Source of the DNA: Cognatitamlana sp035818475
GTDB taxonomy: Bacteria; Bacteroidota; Bacteroidia; Flavobacteriales; Flavobacteriaceae
Direction of reading: 5' to 3'
Length of the DNA stretch: 64,000 bases
Assembly: GCF_035818475.1 (NCBI RefSeq)
Contig: NZ_JAYMGV010000004.1
Span: forward strand, 1-64,000
This document shows positions 9,562 through 18,109 of this stretch, in pieces (position 1 is the first letter of the stretch; each line of letters opens with the position of its first letter). The notes beneath the pieces were generated by a model, which was not told the origin of the DNA, made no database searches, and saw nothing but the letters and a program-made list of their open reading frames with translations. Position numbers and translations under genes: made by a program.

Positions 9562-10671
9562 ATGTCTACAAGAAGAAACTTTTTAAAAACAACAGGGTTA
9601 GCAAGTGCAGCCTTGGCTGCAACACCTTCATTTGGTTTTACCATTATTAATAAAAACAAACCCACTGCTGATGTTATTTTAGGCCATGGAGATTATCAGT
9701 ATAGACTTATTAAAGACTGGGCTCAAATAGGCCATGTGAATGTACCACTATTAAATTGTCATGAGATGATGATGGATAGTAAAGGTAGATTGATTATGAT
9801 TGGAGACCATCCAAAAAATAATGTGCTGATTTTTGATAAATCCGGCAAGTTACTTGATTATTGGGGTACCGCCTATCCAGGAGGACATGGGTTGACTGTT
9901 TCAAATGAAGGAGATGAAGAGTTTTTGTTTTTAGCTGATTCAGGGTGGTATTTAAATAAACTTGGTAAATGGATAAAGCACAACGGACGAATTACCAAAA
10001 CCAGGTTAGACGGTAGAGTAGTCTTTGATATTGGACACCCGGTAACTATTGGAATCTATAAACCTGACGAAGATTTTTGTCCAACAGAAACAGCAGTAGG
10101 CCCTAATGGGGATATTTATGTGGCGGATGGGTATGGTCTGAGTAGAATTATTCAATATGATGCTAACGGAAGATACATTCGCCATTGGGGAGGGAGTGAT
10201 AATCCGGATCCTAATTATAGATTAGTGAGTGCGCATGGGGTAGCTATTGATTATAGAGAAAAAGGTAATCCAATGGTCGTGTGTACATCACGTTCAGAAC
10301 AATGTTTTAAATATTTTACATTAGATGGTAAGTATGTCAAAACGGTAAAGATGCCTAATATGTCTGTTTGTAGAGCCGTTTTTGATGACAATAATCTATA
10401 TGCCGGTGTGTGTTGGTCACAGCCAAAAGTGGGGAAGACAACCTGGAAAGATCATACAGGTTTTGTTACTATTATGGAAGGAGATAAAGTGATATCTAAT
10501 CCAGGTGGCACCGAGCCAATTTATAAGGATGGTGTTTTACAAAAATCATATCAATTAGAGAATAAACCTATTTATCATGGACATGATGTATGCATAGATG
10601 AAGATAAAAATCTATATATATGTCAGTGGAATGCTAATCATACTGCGCCTTATAAGCTAGAGCGCGTATAA
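9562..10671 (+). CDS. Exported beta-propeller (NHL/6-bladed) protein with Tat signal
   Basis: A 369-residue protein with an N-terminal twin-arginine signal (RRNFLKTTGLASAALAATP, from residue 4). The mature part reads as repeated NHL-like propeller blades, for example DSKGRLIMIGDHPKNNVLIFDK, GPNGDIYVADGYGLSRIIQYD, VSAHGVAIDY and DEDKNLYICQW. Propellers of this type bind sugars or act as lactonase-like enzymes or scaffolds. It is third in the operon, 10 nt after the DUF1501 gene, so it likely works on the same periplasmic substrate. No catalytic assignment is possible from the sequence alone. Confidence 0.8.
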   Translation: MSTRRNFLKTTGLASAALAATPSFGFTIINKNKPTADVILGHGDYQYRLIKDWAQIGHVNVPLLNCHEMMMDSKGRLIMIGDHPKNNVLIFDKSGKLLDYWGTAYPGGHGLTVSNEGDEEFLFLADSGWYLNKLGKWIKHNGRITKTRLDGRVVFDIGHPVTIGIYKPDEDFCPTETAVGPNGDIYVADGYGLSRIIQYDANGRYIRHWGGSDNPDPNYRLVSAHGVAIDYREKGNPMVVCTSRSEQCFKYFTLDGKYVKTVKMPNMSVCRAVFDDNNLYAGVCWSQPKVGKTTWKDHTGFVTIMEGDKVISNPGGTEPIYKDGVLQKSYQLENKPIYHGHDVCIDEDKNLYICQWNANHTAPYKLERV

Positions 10672-10685
10672 AGAATTTATGTTTT

Positions 10686-12077
10686 ATGAATGAAGCACCA
10701 GATTTTATATTGTTTTTAGGCCGGTTCCATCCGTTAATAGTACATCTTCCCATAGGATTCTTGTTTTTTGCTTTTCTATTGGAATTGGCTGGTAGAAAGA
10801 AAAAGTATGAATCACTTACGTTAGCAATTCCATTTGCTTTGTTTTTGGGGTTTATAACAGCATTAGTAGCCTGTGTTTTAGGTTATTTTCTTTCATTAAG
10901 TGGGGACTATGACCCATTGATGCTGGACAATCATTTTTGGTTTGGCATAATAACAACCATAATAGTTTTATTGGCATGGTTGATTAGAACTGAAAAAATT
11001 TTAATAGGTAAGTTAAAAGGAGTAAAAGCTAATATTTCGGTTTTAACACTTGTTGTGATATTGCTTAGCATCACTGGGCATTACGGTGGTAATTTGACTC
11101 ATGGCAGTGATTATTTAATAAAATATCTTCCGTTTAATAAAAAAGAAAAGAAAGTTCTGGTTCCTGTTGAAAAACTTGAAGATGCCGTTGTTTTTGATTA
11201 CCTGGTGGAACCTATATTAGATAATAAATGTACAAGTTGTCATAATGGAAGTAAGAAAAAAGGAGGGCTGTCTCTTGTAGATTCACTTTCTATTATGAAA
11301 GGAGGAAAAGGGGGAGACGCTCTGATAGCGGGTAATTCATCAAAGTCAGAAATAATCAAGCGTGTAATGCTTAATCCGGAACACGATGATTTTATGCCAC
11401 CGGATGGGAAGACACCCTTAACTGATGAAGAAATTACAATTTTACAATATTGGATTAACAATGCAAATGCTGATTTTAATACCAAAGTAGTAGCAGTAGA
11501 TACTCCGGAAGATGTATATCATATTGCTTCCAGTTTATTGGGAATTAAAGGTGGCTCCAAAAAGGGAACGGTAGACTTACCTAAGGTATCACAGATAGAT
11601 GATTCTATTCTTCAAGACCTGATCTCTGAAGGATTTAATATAAGAGAATTGGTTTTTGATTCAAATGTGTATGAGGCTGTTCTTCCTCCACATAATATGA
11701 TAAAAGGGACTAAAGGTTTAAGGGTAAAGTTAGAAAAGCTTTCTAAAATCAAGGATAATATTATTTGGCTATACATTGAAGATAATGAACTTAATGATAA
11801 GCATATGGAGGTTATAGCTTCCTTTACTAATTTACAAAAGCTTATAGTGAACAGAAATAAAATTACTGATGCCGGAGTTAAGCTGTTTGAAAATCATACC
11901 AGTTTGTTGAGTTTAAATATTTATGATAATAAAATAGCAAAAACGAGTTTGGAAAGTTTTTCTAAGATGAAGAACTTACAAAAAGTCTATGCTTGGCAAA
12001 CGGATATAACACAAAAAGAATTAGATGATTATCTAAATTATGAAGAATTTCCTGATGTGATTTTAGGAAGCAAATAA
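10686..12077 (+). CDS. DUF2231 membrane / cytochrome c / leucine-rich-repeat protein
   Basis: A 463-residue protein in three parts. Residues ~1-145 hold four membrane segments of DUF2231 type (FHPLIVHLPIGFLFFAFLLEL is the family signature). A planctomycete-type cytochrome c domain follows at ~165-265 with the haem motif CTSCH (in LDNKCTSCHNGS) and a late methionine (HDDFMPPDGKTPLTDEE) that may be the second haem ligand. The C-terminus (~345-455) has leucine-rich repeats (IIWLYIEDNELNDKHMEVIASF, NLQKLIVNRNKITDAGVKLF, LLSLNIYDNKIAKTSLESF). It is last in the operon, 14 nt after the propeller gene, and is a good candidate for passing electrons from the secreted cytochrome proteins to the membrane; that role is inferred. 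Confidence 0.82.
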   Translation: MNEAPDFILFLGRFHPLIVHLPIGFLFFAFLLELAGRKKKYESLTLAIPFALFLGFITALVACVLGYFLSLSGDYDPLMLDNHFWFGIITTIIVLLAWLIRTEKILIGKLKGVKANISVLTLVVILLSITGHYGGNLTHGSDYLIKYLPFNKKEKKVLVPVEKLEDAVVFDYLVEPILDNKCTSCHNGSKKKGGLSLVDSLSIMKGGKGGDALIAGNSSKSEIIKRVMLNPEHDDFMPPDGKTPLTDEEITILQYWINNANADFNTKVVAVDTPEDVYHIASSLLGIKGGSKKGTVDLPKVSQIDDSILQDLISEGFNIRELVFDSNVYEAVLPPHNMIKGTKGLRVKLEKLSKIKDNIIWLYIEDNELNDKHMEVIASFTNLQKLIVNRNKITDAGVKLFENHTSLLSLNIYDNKIAKTSLESFSKMKNLQKVYAWQTDITQKELDDYLNYEEFPDVILGSK

Positions 12078-12157
12078 GAGATAATATTGTTAAGGCATTT
12101 AGTAGTTTTTAACTTTAAGAATAATTGTGTAAGGAAAAGCTTGTTGCAAGACTAAAG

Positions 12158-12186
12158 CCAAATAATTTTTAATTCAAATTATTTGG
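12158..12186. repeat. Perfect 11-bp inverted repeat before the DinB-like gene
   Basis: CCAAATAATTT (12158-12168) and its reverse complement (12176-12186) are separated by 7 nt. It sits 81 nt after the cytochrome operon and 14 nt before the ATG at 12201. It could be an operator for the DinB-like gene or, less likely without a T run, a terminator of the operon before it. Confidence 0.6.
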
Positions 12187-12200
12187 TTAAATTAGTGTCC

Positions 12201-12707
12201 ATGAACATTATTATTCAATCTACTTTAAAAACATTACAAAAGTCTCAGGTTTTATTAAATTTAATATCCAATGAGCAATTGTGTGATGCATCAGTTTCTC
12301 CTTATTATTCCAGTATTGGATCGCATATACGCCATATTTTAGATTTTTACGATTGTCTATTTACAACAAATTCTGAAGGCAAAATAGATTTAACGGCCAG
12401 GAGTAGAAATAAGACTGTAGAATCCGATTGCGAATGTGCTCAGAATTACTTAAAATCTGTAATAGATCAATTAAATACAGCTAAATTTAATATGAATGAT
12501 ATAGTTGAGGTTATTGATAATTTAGGCTTGGGGAAAACTGAAATACCATATACATACGGAGCGTTACTGGCACAAGCTAATAGTCATACCATTCATCACT
12601 ACGCCATTATTAACTATATTTTTGATAGCTTAGGTGTTACACTTGACGATTCAGATTTTGGTTACAATCCAACAACTCCCAAGCAAACTCCAACTCCAAT
12701 AAATTAA
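12201..12707 (+). CDS. DinB-like (DfsB/DinB_2) four-helix protein
   Basis: A protein of about 168 residues resembling the DinB/YfiT four-helix-bundle superfamily, whose members are metal-dependent and often thiol-linked enzymes of uncertain substrate. Histidines spaced as in the family are visible: SSIGSHIRHILDFYDCLF near residues 35-55 and NSHTIHHYAIINYIF near 130-145; these could form the metal triad. I chose the ATG at 12201 rather than the in-frame TTG at 12183, which lies inside an inverted repeat. The gene is convergent with DUF6095/murQ, only 2 nt apart. Function in the cell is unknown. Confidence 0.7.
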   Translation: MNIIIQSTLKTLQKSQVLLNLISNEQLCDASVSPYYSSIGSHIRHILDFYDCLFTTNSEGKIDLTARSRNKTVESDCECAQNYLKSVIDQLNTAKFNMNDIVEVIDNLGLGKTEIPYTYGALLAQANSHTIHHYAIINYIFDSLGVTLDDSDFGYNPTTPKQTPTPIN

Positions 12708-12709
12708 GT

Positions 12710-12943
12710 TTATTTTTTTTTAAACATGCTGTCCAGAATGGTATTAATACCTTTGAAGGCAAAAAACATAGCTAGGCAACAAATAATTATGGCTATGGCC
12801 AATAAGAGGATGTATAAGCTCCTATCTTGGTTGGTAAGGGACACATAAACTAGTGTAGGTCCCAAAAACATACACGCCAATGATATCGCCATTAATTTTA
12901 TTCCTTTAAAGAGAACCTCCTTGTTTGTTCTATGTGTTTCCAT
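12710..12943 (-). CDS. DUF6095 small membrane protein
   Basis: A 77-residue protein of the Bacteroidota family DUF6095, with two predicted membrane segments (GIKLMAISLACMFLGPTLVYVS and LYILLLAIAIIICCLAMFFAF). A longer reading upstream exists, but the ATG at 12943 (METHRTNKEVLFKGIK) is the family start. That start lies inside the last codons of murQ, giving a 14-nt overlap, so the two are almost certainly cotranscribed and translationally coupled. The pairing suggests a link to cell-wall turnover, but no role is known. Confidence 0.75.
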   Translation of the reverse strand: METHRTNKEVLFKGIKLMAISLACMFLGPTLVYVSLTNQDRSLYILLLAIAIIICCLAMFFAFKGINTILDSMFKKK

Positions 12944-13751
12944 TTGAATAATTTTGGATAGCTGCGCGTACACTTTTATATTTTTGAAGCAGTTCATCAG
13001 CTTCTTCTTGAGAAACATCAAGCGCGTTCATAATCATTTTAGTCCCGCGGTCAACTAATTTGTTATTGCTTAGTTGCATATCTACCATTTTATTTCCCTT
13101 TATATGCCCAAGTTGTATCATTGTAGATGTGGTTATCATATTAAGAACTAATTTTTGTGCTGTGCCTGCTTTCATTCTAGAACTGCCGGTAACAAACTCC
13201 GGGCCTACAATAACTTCAATAGGGTATTGGGATACTTGAGATAACGGACTGTTTTTATTACAGGTAATACAACCGGTAATGATATTGTTTTTGTTACACA
13301 TTTCAAGAGCAGAAATCACATAAGGCGTTGTACCGGATGCAGCAATGCCTATCACCACATCATCTGTATTAATGTTATACGCTTTTAAATCTTTCCAGCC
13401 TTGAGTAGTAGAGTCTTCAGCGAATTCTACGGCTTTTCTAATGGCAGAATCGCCCCCGGCTATGAGCCCGATTACCAGTTCATGCGAAACACCAAAAGTA
13501 GGCGGGCATTCTGAGGCATCAACAATTCCTAGTCTACCACTGGTACCAGCACCCATATAAAACAAGCGTCCACCTTGTTTTAGTTTATCAACTATTTGAA
13601 AGACTAATGCTTCTGTTTGTGGAAGAGCCTTTTCTACGGCATAAGGCACCGTTTTGTCCTCGTTGTTAATATTTAGCAAGAGCTCTGAAATACTCATCTT
13701 TTCAAGATGGTCGTAGTTTGAATCCTGTTCGGTAGTTTTAGTGAAACTCAT
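12930..13751 (-). CDS. murQ: N-acetylmuramic acid 6-phosphate etherase
   Basis: A 273-residue MurQ enzyme, which splits the lactyl ether of N-acetylmuramic acid 6-phosphate to give N-acetylglucosamine 6-phosphate and D-lactate during recycling of peptidoglycan. The SIS sugar-phosphate-binding fold is plain: RLFYMGAGTSGRLGIVDASECPPTF near residues 62-86, VIGIAASGTTPYVISAL near 130-146, and EFVTGSSRMKAGTAQKLVLNM near 184-204. Length is slightly short of the ~300 residues of the E. coli protein. A CAAAAATA sequence at 13756-13763 (TATTTTTG on the coding strand) lies so close to the ATG that the transcript would have almost no leader; this is tentative. Confidence 0.93.
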   Translation of the reverse strand: MSFTKTTEQDSNYDHLEKMSISELLLNINNEDKTVPYAVEKALPQTEALVFQIVDKLKQGGRLFYMGAGTSGRLGIVDASECPPTFGVSHELVIGLIAGGDSAIRKAVEFAEDSTTQGWKDLKAYNINTDDVVIGIAASGTTPYVISALEMCNKNNIITGCITCNKNSPLSQVSQYPIEVIVGPEFVTGSSRMKAGTAQKLVLNMITTSTMIQLGHIKGNKMVDMQLSNNKLVDRGTKMIMNALDVSQEEADELLQKYKSVRAAIQNYSNGNT

Positions 13752-13778
13752 AGTTCAAAAATATGAATTAAAAGCTAT

Positions 13779-15239
13779 TTAGTTATAAAGAATGTCTTCA
13801 ACTTCTATTTTTTTGTCATTTATAAAATCGTAAAGCGTAAGCTGCCTTAAAATATAATAATCAACCCAAAAACCTTCAAGGGAATTTAAATACCTTACAA
13901 AAGCTTGATCTTTATTTTCTTGACTTATGTTTAAATCAGTAATTGTTACTTTTCCTAATACATATCTCTTTTTTGTTATCTCATAACTCTTTCCGGCAAT
14001 TTCCATAGCCTTTTCAGCTGTGACTAAAAAGTCCCTTTTGCTAGACCAGTTTAAAACATGAAGATAAATCTCCTGTTCAAATGCCTGTTCGTCCTGAGAA
14101 ATATTATTCTTTGTTAAATCTAAATTGGCCTCAGCCATTCTGCGTTCTGATTTTGACACGCCCCAATCAAAAATAGGAATCCCTAGGTTTAATGACACAA
14201 ATTGCTGTTTGTTGTAATTGTTAAAAAGATTATTAAAATCATCTCCATTTTGTGATATACCCAAATTAGCAACCAAGCTCATTTGAAGCCTGTTGTTACC
14301 TTTTGCCCTAGCTACCTCATTTTCTGCTTGAAGTCTTTTTCTTCTAAATTCAATTACAGCTTTCCTGTTGGCCTGAGCCTCTTTTAATGCTTTTTCGGTA
14401 TTGACCTCAAAAAGAGCCAAATCACTTGGTATTGCTAATTCAATATTTTCACTCTCCAATTCCAGATACCTTGCTATATTTTGAGATGTTCGCTTTAAAT
14501 CTATGGTATTGGTAGTAACGTTATTCTTAGAGTTTAAAAGGGATAATTCCATTTGCAATAGTTCGTTTTCAGCAATTTTCCCCATTTTGAAACGTCCCTT
14601 TGAAATTTGATATAAGGTGTCCTGATTGGATAAATTCTGTTCAGCAATTTTAAGCTGCATTTGGGCTTTTAATAAGCTGAAATAACGCCTACAGGTATTT
14701 ATTGAAATTTGTTCCATACTCTCAATAAAATCTCTTTTAGATTCTTCAAAGATTAGAGGCTCAATTTTTTTATCCCATTTGAATTGGTTGTAAAAAAGTG
14801 AATTTTGATTATAGCGGATTGAAAATGGGATTACCGAATAGTTTGTAAAATTTTCGTCACCATAAAGATCTACTTTTTCTAAATTAGAATATAGAGAAAG
14901 CGTACCACCAGTATATGGAATGTTTTGAGATACAGATACCCTGCCCGATAAGAATAATTGGTTTTGGCTAACAAAAACGTCTTGACCATTATCATTTGTT
15001 TGCCTTTTAATAGAATTGCTATACTCCGGCAATGTAGCATCAAGCCTGAGTTGAGGTAAAAAACGAGCTTTATAGTTTCTATATCTCCAAAAACTGGATT
15101 GATTTCTATTTAGGTTTATTTTATAATCAGGAGATTGTTTTTGAGCCGTTGTAATAGCCTCTTTCAATGTTATTTTTTTGGTCTGCCCAAAAGATATTAA
15201 GGGAAGAATAACAAGTAATGCCATGAATAATTTTTTCAA
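13779..15239 (-). CDS. TolC-family outer membrane efflux protein
   Basis: A 486-residue protein with a cleavable signal peptide (MKKLFMALLVILPLISFGQ) and the alpha-helical coiled-coil layout of TolC proteins: two repeats with long heptad-rich helices, for example EQISINTCRRYFSLLKAQMQLKIAEQNL and AVIEFRRKRLQAENEVARAKG. It forms the outer membrane channel of a tripartite exporter. It is the last gene of an operon with the permease (15340) and adaptor (16698), transcribed on the minus strand; the gap to the permease is 100 nt. Confidence 0.88.
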   Translation of the reverse strand: MKKLFMALLVILPLISFGQTKKITLKEAITTAQKQSPDYKINLNRNQSSFWRYRNYKARFLPQLRLDATLPEYSNSIKRQTNDNGQDVFVSQNQLFLSGRVSVSQNIPYTGGTLSLYSNLEKVDLYGDENFTNYSVIPFSIRYNQNSLFYNQFKWDKKIEPLIFEESKRDFIESMEQISINTCRRYFSLLKAQMQLKIAEQNLSNQDTLYQISKGRFKMGKIAENELLQMELSLLNSKNNVTTNTIDLKRTSQNIARYLELESENIELAIPSDLALFEVNTEKALKEAQANRKAVIEFRRKRLQAENEVARAKGNNRLQMSLVANLGISQNGDDFNNLFNNYNKQQFVSLNLGIPIFDWGVSKSERRMAEANLDLTKNNISQDEQAFEQEIYLHVLNWSSKRDFLVTAEKAMEIAGKSYEITKKRYVLGKVTITDLNISQENKDQAFVRYLNSLEGFWVDYYILRQLTLYDFINDKKIEVEDILYN

Positions 15240-15339
15240 ACTTTAAGTCTTTTAGTGATTGATAAATGTTGTCATTATTAGATTATTACATTATGTTTTC
15301 TAGAACTAGTATGTTTTAACAGGTGCCTAATTAATGCCT

Positions 15340-16698
15340 TTAATCAGCCCTTAATGCCTCAATTGGTTTTTTGTTGGCTGCAGATTTAGCAGGTAAAATT
15401 CCAAAAATTAATCCGACTAAAACAGCAATAAAAAAGGAAATTAATATAGAGTTTAATGAAAGAATAGTTTCAATTCCAGATGCAATTTCAATAGCATATG
15501 CGCCAATAATACCGACTATAATTCCAATAATACCTCCTCCTACGCTAATAAGCACGGATTCTGATAAAAACTGTAAAATAACATCTTCCTGTTTTGCACC
15601 AATAGCTCTAATTATTCCAATTTCTTTAGTACGTTCCAGCACTGAGGCTAACATAATATTCATGATGCCAATACCCCCAATTAATAGTGAAATACCTGCA
15701 ATTATGCTTAAAACTATATTAAAGATTTGCTTTGTTTTTTGTTGTTGTTTTAATAAATGAATGGGTATTGTGATTTCAAAATCAAGAACACCATTATGTC
15801 TTCTTTTTAGCATTTTACTCAAAACCTCAGCCGTAGCTTTTAGTTGGTTGGTGTTTGAAACTTGTACCGTGAGCTTGTCAATTTGGTGATAGTTACCTCT
15901 TGGAATTCGTTTTTTTGGACCATTTTGGTTTCTACTACTGCTAACATTATAGTTATCGGTAATTATTTTTCGATCTTTATAGCGCACTAAAAATGTTTTA
16001 ATGGGAATAAAAATGTCTTGGTTCAAATCGCGTATACCAAGGTTCTCCTGGGCTTTATCAGAGATTAATTTTTCTTCAATAATACCGATTACCTGAAGCC
16101 AGACATCTTTAACTTTTATGTGTTTGCCCAATGCACTTTCTCCGGTAAAAAGTTTTTTTTCAACCTTTCTTCCAATAATACATACCGGAAGCGCATTATT
16201 GATCTGATATTCGGAAAACGACTTACCTTGCTCAATATTAATGTTGGATGACTCAAAAAAGAAAGGTGTAACCCCAATGAGTTTTACTGAGTTTTGTTTC
16301 CCGTTGTTAATGACGTAGGTGTTTAGAATAATCTCGGGGCTAATCATTTTAACACCCGGGATATTTTTTTTAACATTTTGGGCGTCTAAAATATCTAAAC
16401 CTTTAGAGAACCTTTTGGGCTCGTTGTTATTTTCGTTCTCAATATCGTCATCACTTTTGTCTGGATCTTTTTCATCAGGAATGGGCGTGATAACAATGTT
16501 GTTGACTCCAACCAATTCCAGTTGTGATAATATTTCCTTTTCGGCTCCATTACCAATGGCAAGCATTGTAATAACTGCTGCAACACCAAAAATAATTCCC
16601 AGTGCCGTTAAAAAGGTTCTAAATTTGTTGGTTTTAATTACCCTAAAAGCTTCAGTGAAGTTTGATTTTAACTTTTCTAAAAGTACTTTGTCTATCAT
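15340..16698 (-). CDS. MacB/FtsX-type ABC transporter permease
   Basis: A 452-residue permease. An N-terminal membrane helix follows FRVIKTNKFRTFLTALGIIFGVAAVITMLAI, a large periplasmic MacB-type core domain spans ~45-320, and three C-terminal helices follow (IFNIVLSIIAGISLLIGGIGIMNIM, and LISFFIAVLVGLIFGILPA at the end). Unlike E. coli MacB (about 650 residues) it has no fused nucleotide-binding domain, and no ATPase gene is present in the operon or elsewhere in the window. Its ATG overlaps the stop of the adaptor gene (TAATG), so translation is coupled. Substrate unknown; peptides, lipids or drugs are possible for the family. Confidence 0.88.
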   Translation of the reverse strand: MIDKVLLEKLKSNFTEAFRVIKTNKFRTFLTALGIIFGVAAVITMLAIGNGAEKEILSQLELVGVNNIVITPIPDEKDPDKSDDDIENENNNEPKRFSKGLDILDAQNVKKNIPGVKMISPEIILNTYVINNGKQNSVKLIGVTPFFFESSNINIEQGKSFSEYQINNALPVCIIGRKVEKKLFTGESALGKHIKVKDVWLQVIGIIEEKLISDKAQENLGIRDLNQDIFIPIKTFLVRYKDRKIITDNYNVSSSRNQNGPKKRIPRGNYHQIDKLTVQVSNTNQLKATAEVLSKMLKRRHNGVLDFEITIPIHLLKQQQKTKQIFNIVLSIIAGISLLIGGIGIMNIMLASVLERTKEIGIIRAIGAKQEDVILQFLSESVLISVGGGIIGIIVGIIGAYAIEIASGIETILSLNSILISFFIAVLVGLIFGILPAKSAANKKPIEALRAD

Positions 16699-17948
16699 TA
16701 GTTGCTAAGTAGTTTTATACTTTTATCTTCTGTATCTTCAGGTTTATTTAAATAGACAATTTCGTTTTCTGACAGCCCCTTGGTTATTATAACATCGCTG
16801 TTGTTTGATAAACCTAGTTCCACTTGCTTTTTTTGAATGGAATATCCGGATTTTACATAAGCAAAGCTTATAGAATCCTTGGTGAAAATAGCCTCCAAAG
16901 GTACCATCAAAACATTGTCCTCCTCATGAGTCAATATTTTGTTTGACGTAGTCATTCCGGGTCTGATGTTAGAGTTGATCTCATTTAACTTAATTAAAAC
17001 CTGAAACAACTTTATATCTGATCCTCTTTTGTTTTCTCCTACATTGGCAACATCGGTTACAATACCTTTCAATTCAATATCTGGAAAAGCATCAAAGCCA
17101 ACGGTCACGGTAAGCCCCTTTTTTATTTTTCTAATGTCCACTTCATTACTATAGGTTTTGGATTCCATTTTTGTTAAATCTGGTAAACTGGCAATGGCCG
17201 GCTCCCAAGGAGAAATTGTAGAACCTACCTTTTTTTTAGTGCCATTCCAATCCTTTACGTAGGTAACCATGCCTTCATCTTCAGAATAGATAGTAAACTC
17301 ATTTTGGAGTGCAGTTAGTTCCTCAATTTTCTTTTTAATTTTTGAAACCTCAGTACCAACCTGTATCATTTTTGCATTGGCCTGTTTTTTCTTTATAAAG
17401 TAATCTTCTTGTTTTTCCCTTAGGTCTCTTTCATTCTTTTCAATTTGTATTTCAAGCTTTCTAATTGTGGCGGGTGGTTCGTAAACTGAGCGTGTTAACT
17501 CAAGTTTGTTTTCTTCAATGCTGAACAATAAGTCTTTTATCTTATTTCGTTCTTGTTTTAAAGTAAGGGTGGTGTCAAGTTTTTGTTGGGTGTACTTAGA
17601 TTCTGCACTTTCAAGATTGAGCATGGCATCATTGATCTTTCCATTAATTTCAGACACGTCTAACTTTCCAATATATCCACCTTTTTTAACAACCGTACCT
17701 TCCGGTACCAAATCCTGTATTTTTAGTTGGTAAATATTAAATCTTCTGGCATTAATGGGACCGTTGATTTTTTTTGAGCTTGTAGACTGTGCTTCCCCAG
17801 AAATAATAACCTCATTTATAAACTTACCTTTTATAACTTGTGTAGTAATGGGCTTGTTTTCTTCATTATTGCTCCCAAAGAGAGAATAGGATAAGGCAAT
17901 AACAAAAATAGCCACACCTGCAATGATTAATTTTTTTTTTGATGTCAT
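16698..17948 (-). CDS. Periplasmic adaptor subunit of efflux pump (HlyD/MacA-like)
   Basis: About 416 residues with an N-terminal membrane anchor (KKKLIIAGVAIFVIALSYSLFG) and the layout of membrane-fusion adaptors. These show a split lipoyl/barrel-sandwich region (IYQLKIQDLVPEGTVVKKGGYIGKLD and GMVTYVKDWNGTKKKVGSTI), a central coiled coil (~110-220), a beta-barrel domain (VTVGFDAFPDIELKGIVTDV) and a membrane-proximal domain ending the protein. The ATG at 17948 places the anchor at the N-terminus; the longer reading starts with TTG. First gene of the adaptor-permease-TolC operon. Confidence 0.87.
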   Translation of the reverse strand: MTSKKKLIIAGVAIFVIALSYSLFGSNNEENKPITTQVIKGKFINEVIISGEAQSTSSKKINGPINARRFNIYQLKIQDLVPEGTVVKKGGYIGKLDVSEINGKINDAMLNLESAESKYTQQKLDTTLTLKQERNKIKDLLFSIEENKLELTRSVYEPPATIRKLEIQIEKNERDLREKQEDYFIKKKQANAKMIQVGTEVSKIKKKIEELTALQNEFTIYSEDEGMVTYVKDWNGTKKKVGSTISPWEPAIASLPDLTKMESKTYSNEVDIRKIKKGLTVTVGFDAFPDIELKGIVTDVANVGENKRGSDIKLFQVLIKLNEINSNIRPGMTTSNKILTHEEDNVLMVPLEAIFTKDSISFAYVKSGYSIQKKQVELGLSNNSDVIITKGLSENEIVYLNKPEDTEDKSIKLLSN

Positions 17949-18109
17949 TATGTCAAGATTGATTGCTTCAACCAAAATTAAATGCTAAAATGCTAAGAAT
18001 AAGTTAATGAAATCATAAAAAACTCATAGTTTATGTATGATATTACTTAAACGAAGAAGTGTGATAAATATTACATTTATACGTTCTGTGGTCTTTATGT
18101 TGTGAACTT

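Noticed and set aside
12944..13021. Longer N-terminus for DUF6095 (103 residues)
   Set aside because: The extra 26 residues come entirely from the antiphase reading of the murQ end; the family begins at the internal METHRTNKE.
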